Positions 10,490 through 20,773 are shown, counted from the stretch's first letter. The stretch: 64,000 nucleotides of DNA from Parelaphostrongylus tenuis (GCA_019055375.1 JAHQIW010003777.1:124001-188000), one strand, 5' to 3'. Numbers and translations are program-made. Notes: generated from the sequence alone by a model not told the origin.

Positions 10490-10987
10490 TAAAGGAAAAT
10501 CCCTTTTATCCTTCAGTTCTCTTCAAATAAGATTAGTACAGCTATGAAACGCTGTTTGAAAACAGCAGGTTTAGAGCAATCGGTGGCCATTATTGAAATA
10601 CCACCGAATACTCTAAAATGCCAACTAGTTGGCAACTGCTTATATGACCGTCTCTGTATAATGAAAGATTGTAAAATATGTCCTAATGGCAGAGACGGTG
10701 ATTGCATGAGCGTAGGTACAGTCTACCTAATCTCTTGCAAAGCGTGTAGTGATAAATATGTTGGCGAAACGGGTAGGCCGCTCTATGCACGCATAGAAGA
10801 ACACCTAGCTGACAAGCGTCCTAGTAGAAGGAACCCCCCGCTAGGGACGCATAGAGCACAAAAGCATGATAAAGTTGATTTTGAAATCGAAGTCACCATC
10901 CTTGCGCAGGAGCAAAAAACATCAGCGCGAAAGATTCTGGAAGCGTTTTGGATCAATACGACCAATCCAGCCATAAATCGCAGGTAG
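10490..10987 (+). pseudogene. Penelope-like element GIY-YIG endonuclease domain, sense arm
   Basis: The frame is open from before the ATG at 10,544 to the stop at 10,985-10,987; the in-frame upstream part (ISTAMKRC) matches the other arm. It shows a Cys-rich zinc-binding stretch (CKICPNG...C), then the nuclease core: VYLISC as the 'GIY' strand, KYVGETGRPLYARIEEHL with the 'YIG'-equivalent YVG, the conserved Arg, and a downstream histidine. An acidic residue, probably the metal-binding Glu, lies in KILEAFW near the end, followed by an NPAINRR terminus. The nuclease is intact enough to be a real domain. The reverse transcriptase upstream is missing, so the copy is not autonomous. It could also be read as a domesticated nuclease, but nothing here shows expression. 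Confidence 0.75.
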
Positions 10988-11331
10988 GAATGCCTTGTTA
11001 TCACTCATGATCTGAGTCAGTATATAAAAGCGTTGTTTTGATGGGTAAGGTGCATTACGAGCCTATGTAATTTCCCTCCAGATCTCCACTTGGATCTTTC
11101 AGTGGAACACAAAAAAAGCAGTGAGTACGTTGAGAGTTGATTTTGTGCTTGATGCGATTGATAGCTAGGTCTGGTGATTTTTTTCAAAGGAGTAATGGAG
11201 GTGTTTGACTGATTGGATAGCGGACAATTTGACCCTTGCAGGCTCTGAAAAAGGTGGACTGCAGAAAAGTTAGCTGTGAAATAAAGTTTAATGTAACACC
11301 TCCTGTTTGGCTTAAAGAAGAAAATCAGGAA

Positions 11332-11508
11332 TTATATTGAAGCATGCCTAGGTTAATAGACAGTAGGTCTTGGGAATATGTCTAGTTTTTGAATGCTCTT
11401 TTTATAGCGCTGTAAGAGAAAGAAAGCATTTGCGTTTATAAACCCCGCTCGACAGAGCTCTTTCTTTAAGTAATCAGTATATAAGTAGTCAATACAGGAG
11501 TAATCATC
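11332..11508. repeat. Remainder of block I after the Penelope insertion
   Basis: After ~45 bp of unmatched sequence the block resumes. GCTCTTTTTATAGCGCTGTA and GACAGAGCTCTTTCTTTA match ~38,778-38,850. It is cut again at 11,509 by an RTE element. Confidence 0.5.
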
Positions 11509-12360
11509 CACGAACTTCCCTCTTTGAGGGATTTTGCAAAGTTAGTCACGAGGGTACGTGGCGCGTACCCGGGTGTTGGATAGGAGAATAAACGCGAACG
11601 AAAAGTAACCGCGTGCTTCCCAGAGACGCAGGTGGATTTGGGGATGAGTTACCTGCTTCTGCAGCGCCGACCTGGCAAAAACTCTAATGCTACAAGTCAA
11701 ATCGGCCAAAGGCCTACAATCAAGCGGCTGGAAAGTACATGGGGGGTAGTTGGGAGTCGCCTCCAGCAAATAAGCTCCTCCCGCTCCTACGAAAGAGACT
11801 GGCAAGCTACTCGTAAGTACCCAACCCCAACGTTAAGAGTCTGGCAAGCTATACGTTGGGTATCAAAATGCCGAGAACAGTAACAAATATGGGGCTCATT
11901 CTCCTGACTCCGAAAGAGCCCCTGGCACTGCAGCGCCAGATAGGACGAGTAAAGTGAGGCTGCTAAAATCTCAGGGCCAGACTAGGCTGCCAAGATCGAG
12001 ACGGATTAAGATGACGATTTGTACCTATAACACAAGAACCCTTAGTCAGTTGTAGTAGATCTATTAGATCAAGCAAGAAGGATAAGGTACAACGTCATTG
12101 GTCTGACTGAGAAAGAAGACTCCATACTTTTCACGCTGCTAATGACACCGGAGAAAAAACTGTTCCTTGGAACATGCGATCGCAGAGGTGTCGGTGGCGT
12201 TGGCGTCCTCGCTAAATCGAATTTGACCCTGATCATCGATTCGTTTGAACAACTAACAACCCGTATCGGACAATTGGGATTGAAACGATGTGGTTCTATG
12301 CCCTTTGACCAGCTTCGTTGCTTACGCACCAAGATCAAGCTATGACGAAGACGAAGTCGA
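11509..12360 (+). mobile_element. RTE-clade retrotransposon, 5' fragment only
   Basis: The sequence parallels the better element from its first base (TCCACGAACCTCCC at 27,846) through the 5' leader and the start of the apurinic-type endonuclease. Visible stretches include MTICTYNTR and, downstream, a GTCDRRGVGGVGVLAK-like run, which is the middle of the nuclease fold. It stops abruptly at 12,360, where the other element continues. LINE copies are normally 5' truncated, so a copy retaining the 5' end and lacking the 3' end points to a later deletion; ~550 bp of host block sequence is missing at the same place. Stops break the frame. Confidence 0.7.
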
Positions 12361-12519
12361 GCTGTCGAATGACTGCTGAAACTGTAGTGAAAAAGTTAGC
12401 GAGACACCAATGTAGAATACACTGCACACTCTGACAAAAACGTAATTTTGCTCTTCCAGGAATCAAACATAGTATTGAAACCACTAATCTTTAGGCTATT
12501 GAATAGCTACTAAAGCTCT
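12361..12519. repeat. Block-type sequence joining RTE fragment and satellite
   Basis: AGTGAAAAAGTTAGC and CACTGCACACT match 39,445-39,500, so this is a short remnant of the mosaic block before the satellite begins. Confidence 0.45.
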
Positions 12520-12960
12520 ATGATTCAAATGCCATTCAAACTACTGGTGAAACTTCGCATTTATCTCGGGTTCCTAATGAAACGTATTCTCGGTTTCTGA
12601 CGGTTCAAACACGTCTTATTTTCCTAGCAAAGAGTGCCAAAATTTTTTCCACCCAAAAAGATCCCTTAGGTATTCGCTATGTCTTCATCAATTCAAATCC
12701 TCTTCAGATTATCGGTGAAACTTGTATGGGCATCAGTACCTCATTCAACTGCGTCATCGCGTTCTGAGAGTCTAAACACGTCTTACTTTCCCCCAACAGA
12801 TTACCAAATATTTTTTTCTACCTTTTCGTACCCAAAATCGTAAATTCGTGTAGTCTGCATAGCTTCGTTAATTCAATTTCTTTTCAAAGTATTGGTGAAA
12901 CTTTGTATGTATCTCCGGGGTTTTATTTATTCTCTTCAATTGAGGCGCCGAGTCAAGTCG
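12520..12960 (+). repeat. Satellite A (~179 bp), 2-3 units
   Basis: Units contain ATTCAAATxCxxTTCA, GGTGAAACTT, TTCTGACGGTTCAAACACGTC and ACCAAATATTTTTTTCTACC. They align in order to the last units of the long array at 56,990-59,420 (this stretch corresponds to ~58,993-59,420). No open frame is preserved. Confidence 0.7.
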
Positions 12961-13162
12961 TTTACCCTGTTTTCGGGCATATCGACAGCACTGATGACTG
13001 AAATGTGCTGAAGAGCGCCTCAAACAAGAGAAGAAGGGTGAGAAAACATAAATCCAGGAAGCCCCATTTTCCAGATTAACTAATCAATTTTGTTCTACTC
13101 GACTATTTTTTTTTGAAAAGGAGAGCATTTTCATTTGACCGCCACCTGCGCTGTTATGATGA

Positions 13163-13234
13163 CCACCAGTGGTGCAACGGTTAGCATAAGCTTCCGGAAA
13201 GAGTGAGATCTGGGTTCGAGTCACGGCTGACGCA
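13163..13234 (+). repeat. tRNA-like SINE, family 1
   Basis: It has a D-arm GTGCAACGGTTAGCAT, an anticodon arm with TTCCGGAAAGAG, a T-loop TTCGAGT, and a 3' acceptor GCTGACGCA. The conserved tail GCAAACGTTTTTGCACACCACTC follows to ~13,275. The 5' acceptor half is replaced (ACCAGTG). In the paralogous place at 60,193-60,300 two such heads face each other. Confidence 0.6.
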
Positions 13235-13269
13235 AACGTTTTTGCACACCACTCTACATTACTGGCTAT

Positions 13270-13860
13270 AATGTTTTTTAAGACTTCGCCTTAAGTAAGT
13301 TCTTCCTGACGGCATATTTCAAGCCTTTCGTGGAGCCTGTTATAAACTTAAACAGTGCAATACACGTGTTTTGGCTTTGCAGATTTGTCAGTCTCACAGT
13401 GTCATGCGTCTGAGCCAATGCCTTTTCAGGGGCAACCCTCTTACACGAAGGAATCGTCGACAAACATGTTAGAATGCCACATGTAAAGTGAAAATTACTT
13501 CATTCACTACAGAGATAGCATGTCGCTACATGAGCAGTGACATGATCACCGGACATTGCAGTGATTAACAGTCACTTGCTCAAGACTGGTTTTTTGATAA
13601 CACCTTTATATTTGACTGTTTTTCTAATAGTTCGCTTAAAATTGATTCATTCTGACAGCATATTTTTGAAGAGGTTTGTTTTGGCACTTATACAGTGCAA
13701 TAGTGTTCCGGCCTTTATACTGTCACATGTAAAATAGAAACTCATTTCGGTCTCGACAGAGATAACAGTCACCGTATGCCCAGCGAATGATCAGCGGACA
13801 TTACCATAACAGACCTCATTAAAGGCTGAAAAATATTCTGCCATAATAAATTTTTGTAAT
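13270..13860 (+). repeat. CACGTGTTTCGG-family repeat, two units
   Basis: Two related units contain (TT)xxACAGTGCAATACACGTGTTxxGGCxTTxxxAG at ~13,352 and ~13,690, each followed by ACATGTAAA-TxGAAA and GACAGAGATAxCA. The pair recurs at ~60,400-60,900. Single units of the same family lie at ~15,228, 25,628, 44,616 and 62,278. Facing pairs lie at 36,432/36,700 and 48,430/48,690, which suggests a small inverted-repeat element. Confidence 0.5.
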
Positions 13861-14440
13861 TTTTTTCTTGTCAACTGCAGTGTCGAGTTAAGGAGTTCGC
13901 CTAATTGTCATGCATACCAATGGCATTGATCACCGTAGAATGCTAATGAATGCTTCAAGTAATAGAATTGATTGTTAGAAAACTTTTATTTAGTAAAACC
14001 TCGTCATTCAGACTGATTAGTGATTTTTTGTAATTTTTTTCCCGTCAATTAGAAAACTGAGTCAGGCAGCTTAACCGTTTTCGGGCATATCGATAACACT
14101 GATGATCCCAGAAAGCTAGTGAACGTTTCAGATAAGGGATTGGAGAGTGTGAAAACATAAATTCATGAAATCGCTCTAGTATAGCTGACTTATGATTTTG
14201 CGTGATTTTTCTCTTCTCGTCAATTAGGGAACCATGTCATACGGTATGACCTGTTTTCGGGCATATCGATGATGTCGATCACATATACAAGTGTTATATA
14301 ACATTTGTTCAAACTTTTTTTTTCTCCAACCCATATTTCTGTAGTCGTTTGATTAGCTTGAGAAATTTTGATTCTGATACTATTCTTGGTTTTCGGTTCG
14401 ACCTCTTCAAAACTGATCAACGCTCAGAGCTTTTCTGTAT

Positions 14441-15920
14441 GCTATTAACGTAGTAAAAACAGCGCCCACTGGCCTTGAAAATCCCTACTTTCCAATGCGG
14501 CTGCTACATTCTTGGTATAGCGCCGCAGTTACAGCACTCAGTGCATATTAACATCGACGTCTTTGCATTCTGTAATTCGAAAACAAATTGTCTTCGAAGT
14601 ACACTTTATATAAAAAACTAATATGAAGAGAGTTCTAGGATATGGTCGGAGTAAGCCTTGATAGAATTCGCATTCAATAATTTAAAGAGTACTTCTGTGA
14701 GGAAGAGAGGATACAGCGGTCCAGGTTTCCCACGTAATTATGAGCAGCTGCAGACGGCTACAGATAGTTTTATTAAAGTTACATGGAGAGGCTGGAAGCA
14801 GACAAAGTAAAAGAAATCGCCTTGAGGCCATTCAACTGGAAGGAAATGCATAGAACATCTGAATTAGTGTCCATATCCACTAAAAAATGCCACCTTGATA
14901 AATGACGTTCATAGCGCATTATACGAAACAACAAAAGTACTCATAGATATGGAAAGTTTGAAAAAAGTATATTCTGTTTTTCGATAAGTGCTCCAATTGC
15001 TGTAACACACTGATAATGGAAAATATGGAGGGAGTTATCGACGTAGTGGCAATGCGTTCAGTATTCAACACTATTTTTGGCAAACTATCCATCGCCGTAT
15101 AGCTTACCATCATAATGATGACTTTGAAGCAATACATGGAACCAAATCATATCAGGATCGAAAGATCTATGTCCGATAATTAATTTTGAGCCTCGCATGC
15201 GGTCTGTTATAGGCACTTTTTCAACGCAATAAACGTGTTTCGGCCTTGAGAGCCTCGCCATTTCGTCTTAGAAAATTCTTTGGGAGAACTTAACCCCCTT
15301 ACCTAGAGCAGAAGCAAACGTTACTATTTACAAGTGTCATCAAATAAAAGAAATCACTTAACGGGCAGCGTTGTACACTCGACTGCTCTTGACTGGTATT
15401 TATGAAATGTCATGCCGTTCGTTTTGATTGTTTTCTCAAGAACTTCTTTCACTTGATGGCACGTGTAAATAGTACGTTTGCGCCTCCTCTATGCAAGGGC
15501 GTTGGATTGCTTCCAAGAAGGATTGGCCAAGACGAAAGGCACTGTGCAACTTCTTTATGAAGATTCTTCTTTTTTCAAAAATGATTCGTTTCCTGACAAT
15601 TGAAATGCGCATCGATTCCTTTGCACAGTTTTATTTGTGGCTCGGCTTTGGAGGACCATAGAAAATTTTCAGCTGCTTGAAAAGAAAAAAAAAAGAAGTT
15701 ATGAGAAGGAAAAGTATGAAATAACACTCAGATGCAACTTCAGAATTGTTCAATTTGTAAAATTTAGCTACATGGAAAAAATATCGATTTTGGACTTCAT
15801 ATCGCCTCATTCCACTAGACACAAAGTAGGCAAAATAAATGGCAAAATCATAAATATAGACGAACCTGAGACCGTCGAGATACATAGTATAACATATAAT
15901 TTGCTCATTAAAATGTTGTA
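14441..15920. repeat. Duplicated segment S, first copy
   Basis: The sequence runs parallel with 61,490-62,702 and then 63,922-64,000. Markers are TACTTTCCAATGCGGCTGCT, GATCAACG, TTCAAC-ACTATTTTTGGCA and CATCATAATGATGACTTTGAAGCAAT. A plus-strand reading near 14,705-14,810 keeps SGPGFP...LQ..T.SFI.VTWRGW in both copies. Another at ~15,700-15,780 keeps YEIT.R.NF..VQ.VKFS. Amino-acid changes between copies are frequent. I do not recognise either product and do not claim a gene. Confidence 0.5.
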
Positions 15921-17409
15921 ATGATAGGCGTTATCGAAACCGTCCAGTTCGTGACGGAAATTACATCCAACAGCGCGTGCTCTCATGATCTTATAATATG
16001 ATGGAGGAAATCAGCTAAAAAGTCTCTAATATGAATCATTTTGTTGGTAAATAGTTTAAGAGACTTTAAAAAGAACTGATAGTGGTGTAGAATTACAAAG
16101 AATCTACACAGAGCCTTCGAATCCATTATGGTGACTGATGCTACATGATGTTAATTGAAATAAGCAGCGCTTGGGTAATTTAGAACTTGAGCCGAATTGA
16201 ATAATATTTTAGATTACAAAAAAGTTTACGTATACATTAATATATGACTTAGTCATATTTATGTGCTAATTTATACATACATTATGTGTTCTCGTAATAA
16301 ATTTATACTCATAAATGCGAAAGGAACTCTCGATAATCTTTACAATGGTTTTTCACTTGAATCCTTAAAAGAAAATCCACCTTTCTAGATAGTAAACCTC
16401 AGCAGTAAAAAATACGTATTAAAAAGAATTTTCTTTTTTGATTCTTACAGTCACTCAACATTTTTATGTAGTTTTAATCTTTCTAAAATATGTATCAATC
16501 GAGAGGAGAGGTTTTCAGGGCTGCATAATATATTTTATTTTTCTTGACAGAAACAGCATCGCTTGAGTAAGAGATACTATGTTTAAAGTGTTGCTCCCAT
16601 ATTTACACTCCGCTTTACAAATGACCAGTGAACTATGAAGTATCAACGAGCGGTTCATTTTGAAAAAGATGCTGCGCAGAAACATCAAATAACAGAACAA
16701 TTCCGACTTTAACCACTATGTGTTATACGGCTTTTCTGATCCACTAAGTTGAAGATACCGATGTTCTAAATGTGGTTTCCAATTTTCTACGCTCTTCCAC
16801 TAAATGAACTGTGAAGCGTCAGTGACCGCAATATTTTGAGGAACACAGTAGGTAGCAATATCAAATAACGGAACAATTCCGATTTTACTGATTATTCGTG
16901 AAAGAGCGTGAATACACGAGAATTACGCCTAGAACATTGGTATCTAGTGCTTAGTGATGAAATCGTATTATTAGTGGGTCTGTAGAGGTAGGCATGCACA
17001 TGTATGCACACGATCGAAGTGGTATGATTTATTAGAGCAGTTAGGTGCTGGATTGCCGGTCACCACAACGTCAGGTAACTACATCATCTGAGTTGGGGTG
17101 ATTTTTTTACCTGGCTTTGATTTCTTACAGAGCATCATTTAAACTCAGTGGATTTTTTGAACCGAGGGAGGATGGCATGATGAGTCTCAACCGGACGAAA
17201 CAGACGCCTGTATACCACTAAACCTTATAACACAAAATATGTTGCACTCTTATCAAATTAATTCTACACTGCTTTACGAATGCGATAGATTAGGTGTTGG
17301 TGAACGCTTGTTTTGAAGAAGGCACGTGGAAGGACAATCTTTCATTATCATAGTCAGGCATTAAATCTGTAGCTTCTTCCAAAGCGGAGAATAATCGAAC
17401 AACAAAAAT
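15921..17409. other. AT-rich stretch without an assignable gene
   Basis: It is strongly AT-rich around 16,190-16,330 (TATACATTAATATATGAC and similar). 16,515-16,700 and 16,780-16,930 resemble each other weakly (GAACAATTCCGA-TTTxAC in both), as diverged repeats. I see no domain, RNA gene or transposon signature. Confidence 0.4.
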
Positions 17410-17485
17410 GCTATCACCCACCAACCGTTAACAGATTTGGTCGGGTATGCGATTTAGCTCCATAAACTCATTTGAGCTGACAGCC
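17410..17485 (-). repeat. tRNA-like fold, family 3
   Basis: Minus strand: GGCTGTCAGCTC...GAGCTAAATCGCATACC...GGGTGATAGC. The ends pair as an acceptor stem (GCTGTCA/TGATAGC), and the D-arm GCTC/GAGC is perfect. The T-arm is not canonical. A second copy lies at 46,031-46,104. Both copies abut an inverted-repeat hairpin on their plus-strand right side. Confidence 0.4.
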
Positions 17486-17761
17486 ATTGTTATAACTATT
17501 ATTCGAATTTTCTTGCATTTTACTGCATTTTTCGCAGTGCTATGATCATTCATGGATTCCTAAGAGCATTGAGTGATGAGCAAAAACACGGCCTCAACGC
17601 GGTAGAGCACGCATCCCCGGATAGGATAAAACGGGGTTTCGATTACCGCCTGAAACCGCGTTTTTGCTCACCACTGGGTTCTCTTAGGAATATATGAATG
17701 GTTGTGACACTGCGAGAAATGCAGAAAATACTAGAATGTTCGAGTATTAGTTATCACAATG
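17485..17761. mobile_element. Foldback element FB2 with tRNA-like core
   Basis: Left arm 17,485-17,595 and right arm 17,655-17,761 are inverted copies (~105 bp). Matching anchors are TGCATTTTTCGCAGTG against its complement CACTGCGAGAAATGCA, ATTCCTAAGAG against CTCTTAGGAAT, and GAGCAAAAACACGG against CCGCGTTTTTGCTC. The ~65-bp centre is the family 2 tRNA-like segment. No protein is encoded, so mobilisation would depend on another element. Its size and structure resemble a MITE, but the tRNA-like centre is unusual. Confidence 0.6.
17590..17657 (+). repeat. tRNA-like fold, family 2
   Basis: GGCCTCA, GGTAGAGCAC (A-box-like), an anticodon region CATCCCCGGATAGGATA, then GGTTTCGATTACC (B-box/T-arm-like) and TGAAACC. 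Other copies at 26,923-26,996 and 44,996-45,066 suggest an original acceptor of GGCCTCG/CGAGGCC. In this copy the 3' half has mutated, so the ends no longer pair well. Confidence 0.45.
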
Positions 17762-18835
17762 AAGAGTTATAATACAGACCTTTTCAAAAAACCGACAAAG
17801 TACCACGTTAGCAGAAGTTTTAAGCTTTCAGATCATTATTAACATTCTTTCTGAAAAGTTCTTGTACCACGAATACGACTGCATGCGCGTGAAGCTGGAT
17901 ATTGCGCACCGGACGACCGACGACTTTTCGTAGGTAAAAATGACAGTTCAGGAAAAACGCGGAGGACTCTCCCCATCCAGTGTAGCACAAAAGCACAAGC
18001 CAATTAAAGGCTTAAGTGGAACAACAAAGATTGGTTATTACATGACAAACTGAAAAAATTTTTTTTTTACGTATTTTCCATTAAAGGCATTACTTGGGGC
18101 TACTTCCATGATTATACGGGCAACAACTAGAAGTGTTGGGTGCCATCCCAAAGCTCCGATAGACTTGCGGGCTGTACCCAAGACCGCGCACAGACCCCCA
18201 TCAACTGTTCGAAAAGCAAACCACCGCCACACACAGCTCAACCAGATGTTCGCCACATAGTAACATATGAGAGGTGCACACACCGAGACGCCCGTGTGAC
18301 TTGCTCGATCAAGGGAAACAAAGGACATCAACGTTTATAGAGAAATTTCGCTCCCCTAGGACACAAACTTAGTTTGGGTTGCAAATCTTAAGTCACAGTC
18401 CGGATGATGCTCTAGTTGGAGCCTCTCACACGCGCGTGGCCCAGCCTAAGAAAGGAACAAAATCTTCCAATTGAATAGTAAACATCTAGGTCACACACAC
18501 AGAACTAAGTGCCCCACTCATCTATGTAGTGATAGATGCCACCGAGAGAAAACTTTTTTTGAAAAGAAAATAAGACCGAAGCAGTCCAAATATATAGTCA
18601 GGCGACGAGCCGTTGTAAGTCAACGCTAGTGCACCTAGCAGCGAAAGCCTGTAAACAACGTTACCAAAAATGAAAAACTCGATCTTCTTCTTCTGCTAAG
18701 CCGCATTTCTAGAAAATAAACACACCACTGGAATCAGAGAACGTTATCGTATCATATGGTGGCTAATAGTCTAAAGAAAGAACTCTGTTCTGCAACGTTT
18801 AAAGCACAAATCAAAGATCAAAGGAGAATAAAAGG
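17762..18835. other. No recognisable gene
   Basis: The stretch contains a comparatively GC-rich piece at ~18,120-18,330 (open for 60-100 codons on both strands, no known domain). The rest is ordinary AT-rich sequence. A CACACACA-type tract lies near 18,490. I cannot assign any function. Confidence 0.35.
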
Positions 18836-19138
18836 TCAAAAGAGCTTTTCAGAAAAGAAAGCATATTTTTTGAGTTTTTTGAAGCTTGTGCTATAGTTTG
18901 ACCACTGGCACTTTGAGAAAGAAATTTTGTCTAACAAAATATAACAGAGATGAGAGAAACGAACACGTGGTTTTATGAAACACGATTTTATTTTGAATGT
19001 TGCAATGCTATAAAGAGGTGTTTTGAAAAAATGGCAATGTGAAACTGTGGTCACAAGTCTCAGTTTTTGAATAGTCACTAATATCCTATGGAATTTTTTT
19101 TCTCCAGCGAATGAGATCGGTTTTTCATTCGTTCCCAT
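18836..19138 (-). repeat. Diverged '160-bp' unit with a 100-codon open frame
   Basis: Minus-strand sequence (TTCGCTGGAGAAAAA, then TTAGTGACTATTCAAAAACTGAGAC, then CTTTATAGCATTGCAAC) follows the arm sequence of FB1 and the block units. The open frame is therefore repeat-derived and not a gene, although it is unbroken for 100 codons. Confidence 0.5.
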
Positions 19139-19296
19139 ATAATCACATAGAGCTTAATTTCGCTATGGTGATTTGTTTCTAGAAAATTTTAGAAGATTTT
19201 GTTTATCTTCACAAACACACCTAATACGTCTCTTGGTTATAAAGTTGAAGTAAATGCTTCATATTTTTGCATAGTATTTTGACTATCCAAGGGCGG

Positions 19297-19452
19297 GAGG
19301 CCATAATGGATGTACACTACGTCAGTGAATTCTCATTTGATGCTAAAGAAAGAATACCAATGGAAGTTTTAATGTGTCTCACAACTTCGGAGCCAAGTCA
19401 CAAAGAGGGATATCTTGAGATCATAAATTATCCCTACCTATACCTAATGTGA
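19297..19452 (+). CDS. Possible isolated exon, unknown
   Basis: An open frame around MDVHYVSEFSFDAKERI...EVLMCLTTSEPSHKEG runs to a TGA at ~19,450. Its composition is more protein-like than neighbouring frames, and it lies outside the repeats I can recognise. No splice partner was found and no family is recognised. Confidence 0.2.
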   Translation, partial: EAIMDVHYVSEFSFDAKERIPMEVLMCLTTSEPSHKEGYLEIINYPYLYLM

Positions 19453-19877
19453 ATATCATGAATTTCACTTCTTACCCATGTAAACTCCTAGCTACCAGCC
19501 TCTTTCAGTCGGTTGCAGAATCAGAACATATTTTCGTAGAAGTTCCCATTTCCAAAACCAAAAGAGCTGAAGAATAAGGATTTCTAGATCGCGAAATCAC
19601 CAGTATGTCCATGATGCTGCTAAATTTTCGGTTACGTCGAACACAAAGAATCTAATTTCGCTGCGAAGTTCACGAATTTCAGTTCTAGGCAATTCTCAAA
19701 AAGGGGAAAAAACGAAGTGAAAACTGTGCAGGATGAGGTGAAGTGTGTAATAAGATTCTTCTGTTGCTTTGATGTGCAACAAACTGAAGCTTTAATCTTG
19801 TTTGCTCTAATAATTCTTTATGTAAGCATTAATAACACAACAACAGTATCGACACTAACAAATACGCATATAGTCAA

Positions 19878-20075
19878 CAACGAATAATAAAGATATTGGC
19901 TGTTGACAGATAACGTGTTGTAGTGTAGAAAGAGTGGTGTCAAAACAGGAGTAGGTAGGTAACGGTTCAGCCCACGCTCCCGGACAGAGTGAAATATGAG
20001 TTCGAATCCCAGCTGACGCAAACAGTTTCGCACACAACTCTATCACCGGCTATATTGAATATAAATATTAATATA
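19878..20075 (+). repeat. tRNA-derived SINE, family 1, decayed
   Basis: A body with GATATTGGCTGTTGACA and AACGTGTTGTAG precedes a tRNA-like part at ~19,948-20,020 (CACGCTCCCGGACAGAGTG, T-loop TTCGAATCC, 3' GCTGACGCA). A tail AAACAGTTTCGCACACAACTC ending in GGCTATATTGAATATA follows. The 5' acceptor half is lost. Confidence 0.55.
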
Positions 20076-20164
20076 GATGGTATAAAATGTAAAAAGGATC
20101 ACCAATAAGTACTCAAGTGTATACTAACAAGATTAACACAAACATTCACGTCTTCTTGAATGCA

Positions 20165-20773
20165 TCACAGTGTTTGCGAGTGGTGGCTTGGTACTTTAGT
20201 CAACGTAAAAGGCGAGTCATCGATAGTGGTTATGCGAATTCTTCCAACAATAGGTTTATAGGTGAACTCCGCGCCATTTCGGCAAAATAAATTGCAACAT
20301 ACGACAGGTGTCTGAAAAAGAAAAGACGTATTTAGGTCTTTATGAAGAAACTCAAAAGCTTCGAAAGAAAAGCATTTTTATAAGCGGAGTGCAAACGTAC
20401 TCTGTCACTTCTCCTTTGGTGTATACATGAAGGGTAGATCCTGAAGAAAATAAAATTCAGTCAGAAAGATGTTAATAATGAAAATAGTGAAACACTTAAG
20501 TGAGTAATACCTGCGACGCTTGGTAAATGGGGCTGCCGTTAACGATCTTATATGAAATTGCACGCTCCAAATTTGCATCAGCACAATAATAAATACATAA
20601 GCAATTAATTCGGCTCTGATTAGTCGTTGACAGATGCACAAAGCCCTGAATTCCAGTGTGAATCGTTGACACCGAATTCATATCCTGGTTATTCAGTGAT
20701 CTGAAGTGGCTCATAGCTGTGTTGTTTTGAAACTCAAAACGACGGAGCTTAATCAGCACTGGGAGTAGGATGA
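20165..20773 (-). CDS. Host-gene fragment, three exon-like segments, unknown product
   Basis: This is the best candidate for a real gene. On the minus strand, exon a (20,773-20,511) follows an acceptor GTTTCAG and ends at CAG|GTATT. An intron of 70 nt ends in TTCTTCAG. Exon b (20,440-20,401, 40 nt) ends at AGA|GTACGT. An intron of 89 nt ends in CTTTTTCAG. Exon c (20,311-20,165) ends with TGA. Exon a reads ...SRINCLCIYYCADANLERA...; exon c reads TPVVCCNLFCRNGAEFTYKP...SQTL. Cysteine clusters in both suggest a secreted or extracellular protein. Phases do not all agree: exon a in its long frame joins exon b into an early stop, whereas the frame of exon c needs a different phase in exon a. Either a donor is misplaced or the gene is damaged. 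Upstream exons were not found. Confidence 0.45.

Larger units (their letters stand above)
9305..11331. repeat. ~2-kb inverted pair of Penelope-like fragments
   Basis: The outer ends are TTCCTGATTTTC at 9,305 and GAAAATCAGGAA ending at 11,331. Inner arms also match: the run near 10,000-10,120 is the reverse complement of 10,530-10,640, including CGGTGGCCATTATTG-like sequence. The arm lengths differ because only the left arm reaches into the reverse transcriptase. Penelope-like elements are known to insert as tandem or inverted partial copies. The flanks (AGTACGTCTAC left; AATATGTCTAG at ~11,377) could be a decayed target duplication. Confidence 0.65.
12965..14440 (+). repeat. Satellite B (~172 bp) units, interrupted
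   Basis: The marker CGGGCATATC occurs at ~12,974, in decayed form near 13,911, then at 14,082 and 14,258. The last spacings are ~171 and ~176 bp. Each unit continues CACTGATGA...GAAGCTAGTGAACG...GTGAAAACATAAAT and ends in CTCGTCAATTAGG. A SINE and a MITE-like segment (13,135-13,860) sit between the first and second units. The paralogous region at 59,420-61,340 has three more units before the insertion. Confidence 0.7.

Noticed and set aside
15631..15921. Overlapping 84- and 94-codon frames on opposite strands
   Set aside because: In the second segment copy (62,520-62,714 plus 63,922-64,000) the plus frame is shifted and the minus frame is broken, so neither is supported as a gene.
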